A stretch of 64,000 nt of DNA from Pyropia haitanensis (GCA_008729055.1 SDUX01000002.1:2879874-2943873), one strand, 5' to 3'. Positions 35,024-47,074 are shown, numbered from the stretch's first letter. A program made the numbers and translations. The notes: generated by a model not told the origin, from the letters alone.

Positions 35024-38000
35024 GTGGCGGCCGCCGCGGCCGCCCCCCCCTTGCTCGTGCGCCTCGGCGGCAGCCGCGCCGACGCGGAGCGGCTGCTCGC
35101 CGAGACGCGCGAGGCGTACACGCTCGAGTTCCGCCTCGCCCGGCCGCTGGTATTCGCCGGCGTCGTTGACGCGGCGCCCGCCGTCGCGGCGGCGGCGCGT
35201 GGGTTTGTGCTGTCGGGCAAGGAGCTGGTCGGCGTGGCGACGACGCTCGCCGCCGCGCGGCGGCTGCGGCGGCAGGTGGAGGCCGCCGCCGCGGGGGGGG
35301 GGGTGCCGACGCCGGGGGGGGGACCCGACCGCGGACGGGTGGGGGGGGGGGGGACCGCCGCCGCCGCCGCCGCCACGGACGAGCGGCCGACGGCGAGCCA
35401 AGCGCAGTTTGCGGCGGCGTTTGGGGGGCGCGTCGCCGCGGGCGCGGCGGCGGATCGGCGGCGCAAGCAGACCGCCGCGAGCGTCGGCCGCCGGCCGTCG
35501 CTGGTGGTGCCGCCGGCTGGGGGTGGCGGCGGCGGCGGCGGCTGGGGCGGCGACGCTGCCGGCGGCGACGGTGACCGCGGCGCGTCGTCGCGGGCGGCGG
35601 AGCTCCCCACCCTCGGCGCGATGGTCGCCCGCCTGCGCACCTTTCCAGAGCTGGAGCGCGCCATCACCCGCGCCGTCGACGAGCAGGGGGACGTGCGGGA
35701 CTCGGCGTCGGCCGAGCTGGCCGCCGTCCGTTCGGACGTGCGGGCGGTACGGTCGGGCCTGCGCGACACCGCCGCGGCGCTGATAGCGCGCCACGCGGAC
35801 GCGGTGCAGGACCGGGTCGTCACGTCCCGCTACGGCCGGTCGGTGCTGGCGGTCAAGGCGGCCAAGAAGGGGGTGTTCCGCAAGGCGGTCGTCCACGACG
35901 TGTCGTCGACGGGGGTGACGGTGTTCCTCGAGCCCGCCGAGATGCGGGGGGCCAACGACCGCCTCAAGACGCTCGAGGCCAAGGAGCGGCGGGTGGAGGA
36001 GGCGGTGCGGCGGGCGCTGACCGAGACGGCCGTCGCGCCGCTGGCGGCCGACGGCGGCTACGCGGTGCTGGAGGAGGTGGTGGGCGCGCTCGACGCCGCC
36101 GCCGCGCGCGCGCGCTACTCGGCGGCGATTGGCGGGGTGGACGTGCGGTTTTCGGATGGCGGCGGCGGCGGCGGTGGCGGCGGCGGCGGCGGCGGCGACG
36201 GCAACGGCAACGGCGGCGAGCTGTCACTCCGTGGCGTGCGGCACCCGCTGCTGGTGGGGCGGGCGGTGGAGGCGGCCGCCGCCGCCGCGCGCGGCGGCGG
36301 CGCGCGCAAGGTGGGGGGGGGGGGGGGGGCGGGGGCGGTGGACGAGGCCGCCGCGGCGGGGCTCGCGTCGGTCGTGCCGGTCGACTATGAGCTGGGTGGG
36401 CACGTGCGGTGTGCGGTGGTGACGGGCAGCAATGTACGTTGGGAGGGGGGGGGGGGGGGGTGGGTGGGGCTGCGGCTGGGGCGGTCGCTGCGTGTGGGGG
36501 GCGGCTGGTGTGGGGGAGGGGCGGCTGGGGCTGGGGGGGATGGCGTTTTGGCCTGGGGGTTGGAGGTTGGCGTGGGCGTGAGGACTGGCGTGGTCCGCGC
36601 TCCCCGCCGTGTGCTCGTGACGTGTGTGGGGGCGCTCGTTTGGCGAGGCCGGTCGCGTCGTTTTGGCACACACCTCCTAACGCGGTCCGCCCCTGGCTGT
36701 GTGTGAACCTTGCGTTGGCGACCGCTTTGTTTGTGGACTGCCTCGCGTGTCTGGACTGTCTGTATCCCGCCTGGCGTTCGACCGCCTCTCGCGCGTGGTA
36801 CCCCCACAGACGGGTGGCAAGACGAGCACCATCAAGACGCTTGGCGTGTCCGTGCTGCTGGCCAAGGCCGGCCTGTTCATCCACGCGACCACCACCAACG
36901 CCGACGACGTGGCGGTGTTGCCCTACTTTGACACGGTCCTCGCCGACATTGGCGACGACCAGTCCCTCCTCGCGTCGCTGTCGACCTTTTCCGGCCACAT
37001 CCGCCGCGTGACGCGCATCCTCGACGCCGCGACGCCGGCGTCGCTGGTGCTGCTCGACGAGCTCGGCACGGGCACCAACCCGGCCGAGGGCGCCGCCCTC
37101 GGCGTCAGCCTGCTGCGGTACCTCGCGGCGGGGCGCGCGCGGCTGGTGCTCGCCACCACCCACCACGGCGAGCTGACGACGCTCAAGTACGCGACGCCCG
37201 AGGAGAATGGCGCGCCCGCGCCGGTGGACCCAGAGGGAGAAGAAGGGGACGGGACGGGGTCGCCGCCGCGGCGGCGGCGGCGGACGGACGACCGGTTTGA
37301 GAACGCGTCGGTCGAGTTTGACGACGTTGCGCTGCGGCCGACGTACCGGCTCATCTGGGGCATCCCGGGGCGCTCCCACGCGCTCTCCATCGCCGCCCGC
37401 CTGGGCTGCCCGCCCGCCATTATTGAGGGCGCCCGCCAGTCGCTCACGTCTGCGCCCCGCCCGGGTGTCATTGTTGCGGGCGACGGTGGCGGCGGCGGCG
37501 GTGGCGCCGACGGCGGCACCACCGGCGGTGGCGGCGGCGGCGCGGCCACCCCCTCGGGCGGCGTGACGACCGCCACCCCCACCGCGTCGGCGCTGATTGA
37601 GTCGCTCGAGGAGCAGCGCGCCGCCGCGGCGGCCGCCGCCGCCGACGCGGCCGCCGCCCGCGCCGAGGCGGTGGCGCTGCGTGACGAGCTCGCCGCCCGC
37701 GCCGCGACCGTCCGCGCCCGCGAGGCGGAGCTGCGGGCGCACCAGGAGGCGGCGTTTGCGGCCGAGGTGGCCGCCGCCCGCGCCGCGATTGCCGACGTGG
37801 TGCGGACAATGCAGCGGGGGGGGGGGGCGGGGGCGCCTCCGCCGCGTCGGCCGCCGAGGCGCGCGCGGCGCTGGCGACGCTCGAGGCGGCCGCCGCGCGG
37901 TCGGGCGGGGGGGTGCCGCTGCCGCCAGACGAGGGCGGCGACGCGCCGGGGGGGGCACCGGCGGGGCCGGTGGCCAAGGGCGACCGCGTGGTGGTGCCGC

Positions 38001-38452
38001 GCCTCGGGCCTGGGGAGGTGGAGGTGGTCGACGCGCCGGCGGGCAAGAAGGAGCTGACCGTCCTGTGGGGCGGCATGCGCGCCAAGGTCAAGCACGACGA
38101 GCTCACCGGCCGCCGCGCGGCGCCGGCGCCCCCCCCACAGGCCACCGGCGGCGGTCGCCGTGGGGGTGGTGGCGGCGGTGGTGGTGGCCGCGGCGGCCCG
38201 CCGCTGGTGCGCACGTCCGCCAACACGGTGGACCTGCGGGGCCAGCGGGTGGACGCGGCGCTCGGCACGCTCGACGACATCCTCGCGCGGACGCTCGTGC
38301 TCGGCGGCGTGTGGCTCATCACGGGGCACGGGACGGGCAAGCTGAAGCGCGCCGTCCGCGACGCGCTCGACGGGAACCCGCTGGTCGCGGGCTGGCGCGA
38401 CGGGGAGAGCGCGGAGGGGGGGAGCGGCGTGACGGTGGTGACGTTCAAGTAG
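34099..38452 (+). CDS. MutS2-family ATPase with C-terminal Smr domain (2 exons, frame breaks)
   Basis: MutS2 proteins are MutS paralogues without the mismatch-recognition domain; bacterial ones act in recombination suppression or ribosome rescue, and algal/plant ones are usually plastid proteins. Start ATG 34099 (MAPAGGHAP), an Ala-rich leader compatible with a transit peptide, then SARLLEWPAVSAAIARWAST, the first conserved MutS2 helix. Core: LAETREAYTLEFRL, FPELERAITRAVDEQGDVRD, DRVVTSRYGRSVLAVKAAKK, VVHDVSSTGVTVFLEPAEM. Walker A is VVTGSN + TGGKTSTIKTLG, split by a phase-0 intron at 36434-36809 (GTACGT...ACAG). Walker B is SLVLLDELGTGTNPAEG, followed by ATTHHGEL and a coiled coil. The Smr domain (37.9-38.45 kb) has VDLRGQRVDAAL and ITGHGTGKLKRAV. 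Frame changes occur only at C/G runs (34535-34549, 34767-34782, 37814-37831). Confidence 0.9.
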
Positions 38453-39914
38453 GGGGGGGGGGGGCGCCGGTGCGGGGGCGGGTGGCGTGGACGCAGTTGG
38501 GGGGCCGGGTGCCGGCGGCCGCGTGGGGGCGGCACGACGGACGTTGGCGGGGTTTGTCTGTGGGCTGGGCGTCTGGTCCCTGCCTTCCCGTGCCGATTGG
38601 TGCACAGGGGGGGTGGGTCGTCTATTAGGAGTCCGTGTTCAGGAGCCGTGACCGTGCGTGGTCGCCAACCGCACGCTACACTTGTGGACAGCTCGTTGCG
38701 CTCGGTGGTGATACGGGTACGGTGGGCGGACGACTGCGTGTTGGCGCATCCGCCGCTGCGGTTAGCCACCGTGGTCAGCGTCTCCCCCCCCCCTCTCGCC
38801 CACCTCTGCCCCCGCCCGTTGGGGTTGCGGCGCCTGCCGCGGTACCCCCACCGATGGCCGCCCGCGGGGAGGGGATGCCTAGCGCCCGCGACGCGTGCCG
38901 ACGGCCTCGCGAACGAGGGCGTGCGCTCGCGCGGGCGGCCGGGCCAGCCAACGGACGAGCGGGCGGTGAAACGGGCGCGGGTGAGGGCGGGTCTCGCAGC
39001 GGGGCGCGCTTGGCGGCACCTGCGGGATGGAGCGAGCCAAACACGGCGGCGCGCGGAGAATGGGCGGGGTACCACCCGTCTCTGGCCAGCCTGGCTGCCG
39101 CCGCCGCCGCCTGCCAGCGGTGGTGACCCGCCCCGCCGACGTGGCCGAGCGGGAGTGCGCGTGCACGCACGAGGGGTACATACGACGCGGGCGGTCGACG
39201 TTGGGGGGGGGTGCTCTCGCCGCGGCGCGTTGGTGTTCGTGTGTCTTTTTTGTGCTTGGAAAGGGGTTACGGACGGTGGTCTAGCGGGTGCCTTGCCTGG
39301 CTCTGCTTCATTCTCGTACCTCTCTGGACTGGGGTGTGCTTGTGTGGGGGGATCCGGGGACTCGGGTACTCGGCATCTGGTCCCACCAGGCCATCTGTCC
39401 CCGTCAGGGAATAGAAGGGGTGGGCGCGGGAGGAACCCGCCGGCCGCTGACGGCTGGGACGTTCGTTTGCCCTCGCGCGCCCGCCAGCCGTCCCTGCTTC
39501 GCCCTCTTGGCGCTGCTTGCGACTGGCGCCTACAATCTCTCGCATTCTATTGTTTTTTTTGCATGCCTCCGCCTGCGGTTGCACGCTGTTTACCCTCTTT
39601 GTTGGGGGCACGGGCACTTTCCCGCGCTCCGGGGCCGGCCAGCCGACTTGTGGCGACCTACAGGCACACTCTCCCACAGTTCAGAAAGGGCGGACACACA
39701 TTTCCCTATCCAAAATCGACCCTGAAGGGGGAAAGAAGTAGGAGACCGGAAATGCAAAAGACTTTCTCCGTACGCGTCAGAAACATGCGCAGCACTATCC
39801 TGCACGCAAGGGCAGGGGGGCAGCAAGGTCAAGACAAGGGCAGCTGGGAGCGACTTGTCCCGCTGTGCAACACGCTATTTACAAACGGACAACGCGGCAA
39901 AGCTCGGACGGGCT
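38453..39914. other. Intergenic region, no gene supported
   Basis: 3' flanks of two convergent genes. GC-rich to 39100, then balanced. T-rich words occur at 39244 and 39549. Open frames of 130-160 codons exist on both strands, but none has a plausible start context or recognisable residues. Confidence 0.4.
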
Positions 39915-41437
39915 CTACGGCACGCGGCCAAACGAGTCTGACGGCGCGTACGTCGACAGGATGCGCTGGATGATCGACGCCTGACGCTTGCACGTCTCGT
40001 CCGTGCCGGTCATGACGTATCGGGACGACGGCACGGTGTTGCACCAGGCGTCGCCCATGTAGTCGCACTCGTGATGGGGGGACGTGTCCTTGACCACCGC
40101 ACACTTGTCGCCACTGGTGGGCACCACCTTGGTCGCCTCTGCCGCCGGCGGCTTGGCCGAGCACTGGCAGCCGCAGGTGAGGGTCAGCTCCGAGAAGAAC
40201 GCCACCGACTTGGGATCCGTCAGCGAGCGTTGCTGAAGACGCCGGACGGGGGGGGGAGGAGGGCGACAGCGGCAGTACGCACAAGGCGTGCGTGCACACC
40301 ACACGGTCACAAGGCAAGCACAAAAAGGAGAGCCACGCGCACAGAAACAGAGAACCACCATGAGTGTGAGCAACACAGCACTTGCCAGACCGGAACAGCA
40401 AGGATGGAAAGAGGAACCGCCCACACGAGAGGTCGCAGAGAGCACACGTACCGTGACTGCATAGATGATGACCAGCCTATCGACAGGCTCAGAGTACTTG
40501 ACAAACGCCTTGCACTCGCTGGCAGAGTCACTGAGGAAAGGACAGTCTGTCATCACGTCATGTACCCGTAGGACCAACCAGACCATCCGACCATGAACGT
40601 CATATCAGCGTCAGTCACAACGGCACCCACGTTAGCTCACGTGTCCCTCCACCAGTTGACGGCCAACGATGGGGGCACCCCCGCCGCGCCACACCAGTGC
40701 TTCCCCCGCTCACGCCAACAGCAACACCCTCTCGTCGTCAGCCAGTCGCCCCCCACGGGCGCGGCGCAACGGCCCATACTCTTTGGCTGTTCGGCCAGGA
40801 AGGCGGCCCCGTCGATGGACAGCCCCGCCACGACGGGCAGCCCGACGGCCTTGAGGGACTCGGCCGGCATCCCAAACCGCCCCACGCCGACGAGCGCGCC
40901 CGCCGCGGTCGACAGCTGCGGGTGCACCAGCTGCCCGCCCGCCGCGCCCAGCGACGACATCGTCTCGCGCCACCCCTCGGACGGGTCCGCCGCGTTGATC
41001 TGCGCGTCAATGTCCTCGAGCACCAGCGACGGGGTGAACAAAAAGCCGTTGGCCTCCATCACCACCGCCTGGAAGGAGGTGTAGCTCGCGGCGCCCGCCT
41101 TCTCGGTCGGTACCCCCGTCACGCACTCGCGGGCACTGTCCGCGCCGTCGGTGGTGCCGCGGCTCATCGTCGTGTAGTTGCTCGACGTGTCCCGGTGGGC
41201 CTTGCCCGTCACCCAATTGGGGCGCGTCGTGCAGCCGCCAACGTCAATGATGCGCGCGCGCACCTGCCGGTTGTCGCCCAGGGTGAGGACCCCGCCGGGC
41301 GCCGACAGCACCTGGTGGCCCGTAAAGGTCTCGCACGAGGTCGTGCCCGCCGCCGTGGTGGGGGCGGCCACGGCCACCAGCACCCCGACGGCCGCGACGA
41401 CAGCCTTGGCGACGACGGCACGGCGCACAGCGGCCAT
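39915..41437 (-). CDS. Secreted cysteine-rich protein of unknown family (3 exons)
   Basis: Exons 41437-40780, 40546-40452 and 40232-39915 join to 356 residues. Introns are 233 nt (donor GTATGG, acceptor ACAG, phase 1) and 219 nt (donor GTACGT, acceptor TTCAG, phase 0); both joins restore one frame and add Cys residues. The N-terminus is a classical signal peptide: MAAVRRAVVAKA, then VVAAVGVLVAVAAPTTAAG. The mature part contains TTSCETFTGHQVL, VTGKAHRDTSSNYTTMSRG, ECVTGVPTEK, SYTSFQAVVMEANGFLF, EQPKNCPFLSDSASECKAFV, DRLVIIYAV, LTCGCQCSAKPP, HHECDYMGDAWCNTVP and DETCKRQ. About 12 Cys in the mature chain suggest disulfide-bonded extracellular or cell-wall localisation. No membrane anchor follows. 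I do not recognise the family. The protein is free of low-complexity runs, so the gene model is reliable. Confidence 0.8.
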
Positions 41438-44400
41438 GGCGACGAGGTGAGGGCGAGTGGCACGGCACACCAGAGAAAAAGCAGGGGCGTGAGCGTGGAG
41501 AGGAGGGCGGGGGAGGGAAAGCGAGAAAGGTCGGGGATGAAGCGGGCGCGGGTTGCGGATACCCGCTGTGTGGAGCGCCGGACGCAGACCGGGTGCCGCT
41601 ACTTGTACGGCATCCGCCGCACGGGCGGGCTGCCCGGCTGCGCCCCGGCCGCCGCTCGGCGGCCGCCCGCGCCGACCAGCCATCGAGCAGGATGGCGGCC
41701 GCCCGCCGCGCCGCGCGCGCACCAGCCAGCCGCGGGCGGCGTGCACCAGCGACACGGAACTCCGCGGCGCCCCCCCCCCCGACCGCGCGGCGCGCGCGGC
41801 GCCGCCGCCGTCTGCCGCCGCCCCACAGACGCCGCCGTGCGGCGCCGCCGTGACGGGGTCGGCGACGCCGCCGCCGCGGCGCGCGGCGCAGCCGAGCCAT
41901 GCCGCGCCGCCGCCGCGACGGCGGCGGCCGCCGGGCGGGCGACGACCGGTCGCTCCCGTCTGGCGCCCCCGGCGGGGGGACCGCGCCGCCGCCGCCGCCA
42001 CCACGTGTGGCCGGCGGCCGCCCCACGACGGCGGCGGCGGCGGCGGCGGCGACGGCCACGCCGCCCGCCGCGGCGGGCGTGGGCAGGCCGGCCACGCCGC
42101 CCGCCGTGGCCGCCGCCGCGCGGCCGCCCCGCCGCCGCGGCTGGCAGCGGCCACGGCGGGGCGGCCGCGGCTGGCCGCCGCCGCCGACGACGCGGGGTCG
42201 GCGGAAGCAAAAACAAAAAAAAAAAAACGGGACGACCGCGAGCGCCGGGCGCCGCCGCGCGTACCGCGACGGCGGGGACGGCGGCCGGCAGCACTGGCAC
42301 GTCATCCCCGCCGGCGGTGGCGCCCGCCCGCCGGCCGGCGTGCGTTGGCGCGGCTGCGTCGGCGCGCGGCTGGCCCGGCGCGTAGGCGTTGGCGGGCCGG
42401 CAGCGGAATTTGGCGTCGGTTACAGTAGAGGAACGCTTCCGCGATCCCGGGACGCGCCGCCGGGAGTGCATACGAATGCCTCGGATTTGCTGCCGGCACA
42501 GCCATGCCTCCTCTTAAGTCAAGAGGAAGTAGGTGGGCGTCCCGAAGTTGTTCCGCCGGCCGGCTGGCGCACGTACCTCGCCGTCCACGGGGCGCGTCCC
42601 GCTCGCCCCGCCCCGCAGCGGCTAGCGGCGGGTGGCCGCCGCACAGAGGTGGCCCCGCCACTACAGGCGGCGGCGGCCGACGCGACCGCGCAGCGCAGGC
42701 GGGGGGCAGATCATCTGCCATGATGGCGGGTGGGGGTGCCAACGCGGTCGGGCGTCGCGCTGGGCGGTGACAGGAGCGCGCCAGCGGCGCGGGCGCGCCG
42801 CCAGCCACTGCAGCCATCTGGTGCGGGCGCGGAGAGGGGAACGGTGGCGCCGCCGGTTCCCCCGTGGCGGCCCGTTGAGGGGCAGGCTGCCACGATGAGG
42901 TGCAGGGAGGAGCCGCGGGCGCCGCGCTGGGGGTATTGAGGGAGGGGCGGCGCCGCCGTGCGGGCGGCGCCGCGGGCGTCTTGCCGCGCCGTCGGGCTCG
43001 TGTGCCGTTCCCCGCGGCGTCCGCGCGTCGCAAACGCCTGGTCGGGAGACGCCGTTTCCGCTGGTCCCGCTTGGGATTGAGGTCGCGCGCCCAGTTGAGC
43101 GAGTAATCGGCCTTCGTCGCGCCCTCCACCGCGTTCCACACCTTGATCGCCTCCGTCATGGCCCGCAACCGCCAGTGCGGTAGCGGCAGTCAAGGTGGCA
43201 AGGTGGCGGCGGCATGGAGGGACAATTAGGCTGCGTCTGCTGAGAGGGGGGATGGCCACCGCCCCTTCCTTGGCCCGCCACCGCCACTGCGGATGCCGAG
43301 AACCTGGGGGCAACTTGGTCACCGCCGCTGCTGCCGCGTTTGGCACTGCACGGGCTGCCGCCGCCGAGCGCGAATCTCAGCGACCGCCGCCGCCACAGTC
43401 GCCGCCCCTGCCGAGCTCACGGCAACGGCAGCAGCGGTGGCGGCGCGAGTAGCCTGGGGGTTGGCGGTCGCAGCCGCACGAAGGGGGGCACGCGTCTGCA
43501 TTTCCTCAGGAGGGGTCGTTTTGGCCGCCGTGGGCGGAACGAGGACATCCGCACGGCGGGGGAGCGGCACGCGTCGGCCATGAGCACGTTGTCGTACGAG
43601 AGACAGGCGGCGAGAGGGAAGCGCCAATTATTTGTTATTCCCCACCTCCATGTGCAGTTGTATTGACTGACTCGACAACGGGAGATATTCTGGCTGCACG
43701 GCCGTCTTCCCAGAGCAGCCTTGATAGCTCTTGAGCAAAACGCGACAAGCGTTGTCTAAAATTGCGATTCTTCGCAACAGTTTTTTTCGATCCGTTGTAC
43801 TACAAAGCGCTCCGTTATAATAACGCTTGTTCCCGACGTGCTACAGCGTAGCCCCAAGAACGGCGCTTCTTTTGGTGCAACTGTAGTCCCCGGTACTCAT
43901 ACGGAACCTACTCTTGAAGCGCATGCTATGAGAAATCACGGAAAACGTGGGCGGAACATGTGATGCTGGGGGGTCTCAATTTGTTGCATCCCCGGATTAC
44001 ACCAAAAATGCAAGAAATCCGTGGTCCCGGTTTAGCATGCGCAGCGCCGGTGGAACGGGGAGTCAGGGCACGTCCTGCAATGTGACCATCGCTCGATATT
44101 CGCCCATATTTGTGGCACGTGGCTCCGTTGGTCGCAGAACGGCGCGTCTGTAGAGTCACACCAGCAGGTGCTCCTCAGTGCTGCGTCCGTGGTCTGTGCG
44201 TGCGTCATCCCCTCGTGTCTAACAGGTCTGGTCAGACCTGCGAGTGTTTGCTGGTTGGGCTCGGTGAACATGTGGCGTGCTTCTGGGCGTTGGTGGGCAC
44301 CCCTCTTCCTTGAGTGTTCTGTGGGCGTGTACCTTCGTACCATGGCGTGTCTTGGGCGTCGCACGTGCTTTTGTGGCCGCCGGGAACGGCGGCCCCCAGA

Positions 44401-44675
44401 CTGGAATGGCCTGCGCTCTACCATACAAGAGCGTGGCTCCAGAGGGGTCGATCGCGTGAGCGAGGGAGCTCGGGGGTTGTGGTACCGTGCCCGCGGTGCA
44501 CGAGACGGCATCCGAGTGTGTCACGCCGCGCCTGTGCACCCGGGGATCGACGTGGCCACCCTAGCGTCTCACACCCACGCCAACCGGTCCACGGACGTCG
44601 CGGTCACACTGTCGCTGGTGGGCCATTGAGAGAGCGGGGACGCTGGCATCGAGAGGCGCTCAGCCGCTCGGCACC
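41438..44675. other. Gene-poor stretch with possible minus-strand exons
   Basis: Candidate pieces on the minus strand: ATG 43159 followed by TEAIKVWNAVEGATKADYSL and NWARDLNPKRDQRKRRL; and at about 42420-42255 TDAKFRCRPANAYAPG, GGDDVPVLPAAVPAVA, ending at a GTACGC donor-like site ahead of a T-rich tract (42205-42230 on +), as in the real introns here. These could be exons of one unrecognised gene. 43600-44150 drops to about 50% GC and holds no ORF or RNA that I recognise. Confidence 0.25.
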
Positions 44676-45590
44676 ATGGACCAGCACCATCACTCGGGCG
44701 GCGGCAATGACAACGGTGGCCGCGGGAATTCACAGCGCGACGACGGCGGTGGCCCTCCGGCGGCTGTTCTCCACGGGCTCTACCAGCTTGGCGCATCGGC
44801 GGCGGCTGGCGGCACCGCGTCACGGTTGGTCCCGCTCGCGGGGAGCGTGGCGGGTGGGGCGGCAGAAGCCGGCGAGCCGTTGCCGCCTACGCAGGCCTGG
44901 GTGCTACCCGGTTTCCCTGGTGCTGGTGTCATGCCCCTGTCGATCCCAGTCACTCAGCACTACCTGGCCCCTCACGTGGGTGGCAGCCCATGGGGCAACT
45001 ACCTCCCCACCTCCGTGACGGCTCATCAAATGACTTCCCCGGTATGTGTGCACCAAGCCATGCACACCACCGGACTCTCTGTTGTGGCCGCCCCACTAAC
45101 CATGGCGGGCGTTGCTCCCCATCCGCGGCCGGCCTGTGTATGTGGCTACGGAGGCGCCGCCATGACGGTACCGTCGGTGGCGTACGCGTGCCGCTGTGCT
45201 GGCACCGCGACGCTCGTGACGCAGCCGGCCACTGTGTTTGCTTGCGTTGGCATGGCAATGCCAGAAGCTCCCACGCGGCTGTCAATGTCGTGGCTGCTGC
45301 TGCCGCCCCCGCCGCCGCCCCCGCCGCCCCCGCCGTCGCCTCCGTCGCAGCCGTCGCGGACGCCGCCGCCGTCGCCACCACGGCAGATGCCTGTGCCGCT
45401 GGCACGCGCCCCCACTTCGCCAGACGCTCCATCACGCCCGCTGTTTTCCTCCGGAAACTTTTCAGGCTCGGTGGCGATGGGTGGACAGGCGCATCCCCTT
45501 TATCCGGTGCGCGACCACACCCGCACGTCTGACCCGCCGTCGCCGAGCCCCGGCTGGCCGTATGCGCTGCCACACTTTCGGGAGCTGTAG
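44676..45590 (+). CDS. Orphan 304-residue protein, Pro-rich
   Basis: A clean ATG in a CACCATGG context at 44676 opens a single frame to TAG at 45588-45590. Sequence features: a polar start (MDQHHHSGGGNDNGGRG), a neutral middle with LPPTQAWVLPGFPGAGVM, LAPHVGGSPWGNYLPTS and VCVHQAMHTTGLSVV, three short Cys pairs (CVCGYGG, CRCAG, FACVG), a run of 11 Pro, and a Pro/Ser tail ending LPHFREL. No signal peptide and no clear membrane helix. No domain recognised. Residue diversity and start context argue for a real gene; Pro/His/Ser content suggests a disordered regulatory protein. Confidence 0.55.
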   Translation: MDQHHHSGGGNDNGGRGNSQRDDGGGPPAAVLHGLYQLGASAAAGGTASRLVPLAGSVAGGAAEAGEPLPPTQAWVLPGFPGAGVMPLSIPVTQHYLAPHVGGSPWGNYLPTSVTAHQMTSPVCVHQAMHTTGLSVVAAPLTMAGVAPHPRPACVCGYGGAAMTVPSVAYACRCAGTATLVTQPATVFACVGMAMPEAPTRLSMSWLLLPPPPPPPPPPPSPPSQPSRTPPPSPPRQMPVPLARAPTSPDAPSRPLFSSGNFSGSVAMGGQAHPLYPVRDHTRTSDPPSPSPGWPYALPHFREL

Positions 45591-46327
45591 CCACCCGAGT
45601 GGGTCATCCCCTGTAGGGCGTGCTCCCAGATTGGGAGGGGGAGGGGGGCGCCATGCCGAGGCCACTGCTGCGCGGCGTGGGGGGGGGAACTTTCCCCCGA
45701 GTAGCTGGCAGTAGTTGACAAGGGGAGGGGCGTCGCGTCACGGTGGAAGAGCAAGGTTGGGAGCATAGTATGGTGCGGGGGTCTGAGGAAGACCCACTGG
45801 AGGCTGCTCCTCGCTGGCGGCTGCTCGGACTTGGGTTTGTGTGCCGAGAGGGAGAGGGCGCGGAAGGGGGGTGGGGCGAGGGAGGGCCGCGTCTGTGCTG
45901 CCAGGCCTTGGCGTGACTGACACGGGTCGGCCTGCAAGTTGTCCCCAGGGCGGCCATGGCTATCGATCAGCCAAGAGAGGGATTGGTGGGAAGGGGAGGG
46001 GGCAACAGTGGAAAGGGGCGAGGGGGGGAGGGGGCCGTTTGTTGCATGGTCATTGGGGGGAGGGGGCGAATTGATGCTTGGTCTTGAGGGGGGGCGGGGG
46101 GCGGATTGATTGTTGCTTGGTCTTGGGGGGGAGGGGGCGGTTCGGTGCGTTGCGTGGGAGCCGTCACTGGCGTTCATTGCGTGGGCAGGATGACGCGTCG
46201 CGCTGCAGATCATTGTCAAATGCATCAGACCAACAACACGCGTCACGGCGATGGCACGCTCTCGCGGCCCAGCCGTCCCAGCCCTTTTTAGGCCGCGCGC
46301 TTCCCCTGAGCCGTCGACAGCACCCGC
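45591..46327. other. Spacer with G-rich short repeats
   Basis: Between convergent genes. At 46070-46130 the phrase TTGCTTGGTCTTG recurs in a G-rich, loosely tandem context (period about 35 bp). Nothing else recognised. Confidence 0.4.
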
Positions 46328-47074
46328 CTACTCGGCCGCGTCACCCACCTGCACCTCGGCGGCGCTGCCCTTGCCGTCCCCCGCCACGGCGGCGGGCGCC
46401 CGCCGAGCTGGCGGCAGCCGCGACGGCAGCGGCGGCAGCGGCCCCTCAGCGGCCGGGAGGAAGCCCGCGTCGGCCGCCGCGCCCGCCGCGAGCGCGGTGA
46501 CGACCAGGAGGGCCCCCCAGGCGGCAAAAAAGGGGGGCGTCGAGTAGAAGAGGACGGTGCCCCCCTGCACGAGCGACGACCGCGGCGACGACACGATGCC
46601 CGCGGCGGTGGCCCAGAGGATGAGCAGCACGGCGGTGGTGACGAGCTCGGCGAGGTGGGCGCCCTCGCGGCCAACGGTGCGCAGGCCGAGGACGGCCAAG
46701 CAGCCCACGGCGGACAGCACGCCCACCGCGATGAGCACGTTGCTGCGGTCCGTGCACTTGAAGCCATCCGCGCCAGGCACCGATGACGACAGGGAGCAAA
46801 ACTCTGCGGTGTTGCCCCTGCGTGGGCGCCCCAAAAGGATGCGTTCGGACACAGACACAGCACCAATGGAGGGGACAGTACGGAAGGAGGGGAAGCGCAG
46901 CCGCCCACAGAGCGGGAACAACGCAGAGCAGGCGAGTCAGCCCAAGAACCTGGACGCGGAGCTCCACCTGCGCACGCCTCCCCCAACGGCACGCGCGGAA
47001 ACGCACATGACGGTCAAGCTCAGCACGAGCAGCACCAGATACAGCTGTACCACCTTGGTGCGCCCAAACGCCAT
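46328..47074 (-). CDS. Four-TM MARVEL-like membrane protein (2 exons)
   Basis: Exons 47074-46968 and 46817-46328 join to 198 residues across a 150-nt intron (donor CAG/GTGGAG, acceptor CGCAG, phase 2). Four hydrophobic helices: KVVQLYLVLLVLSLTVMCV, NVLIAVGVLSAVGCLAVLGL, LAELVTTAVLLILWATAAG and FFAAWGALLVVTALAAGAA. A loop between helices 1 and 2 has two Cys (AEFCSLSSS, FKCTDRS), and there is a short Pro/Ala-rich, likely cytosolic tail. Topology, length and the short basic N-terminus (MAFGRTK) fit MARVEL-domain proteins (tetraspan proteins of vesicle and plasma membrane). Similarity is at the level of topology only, so the family name is tentative. The splice join is supported by continuity of frame and by loss of stop-prone sequence. 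Confidence 0.7.

Noticed and set aside
36434..36809. Read-through of the MutS2 first exon beyond 36433
   Set aside because: The in-frame continuation lacks the conserved TGGKTST that resumes exactly after an ACAG acceptor.
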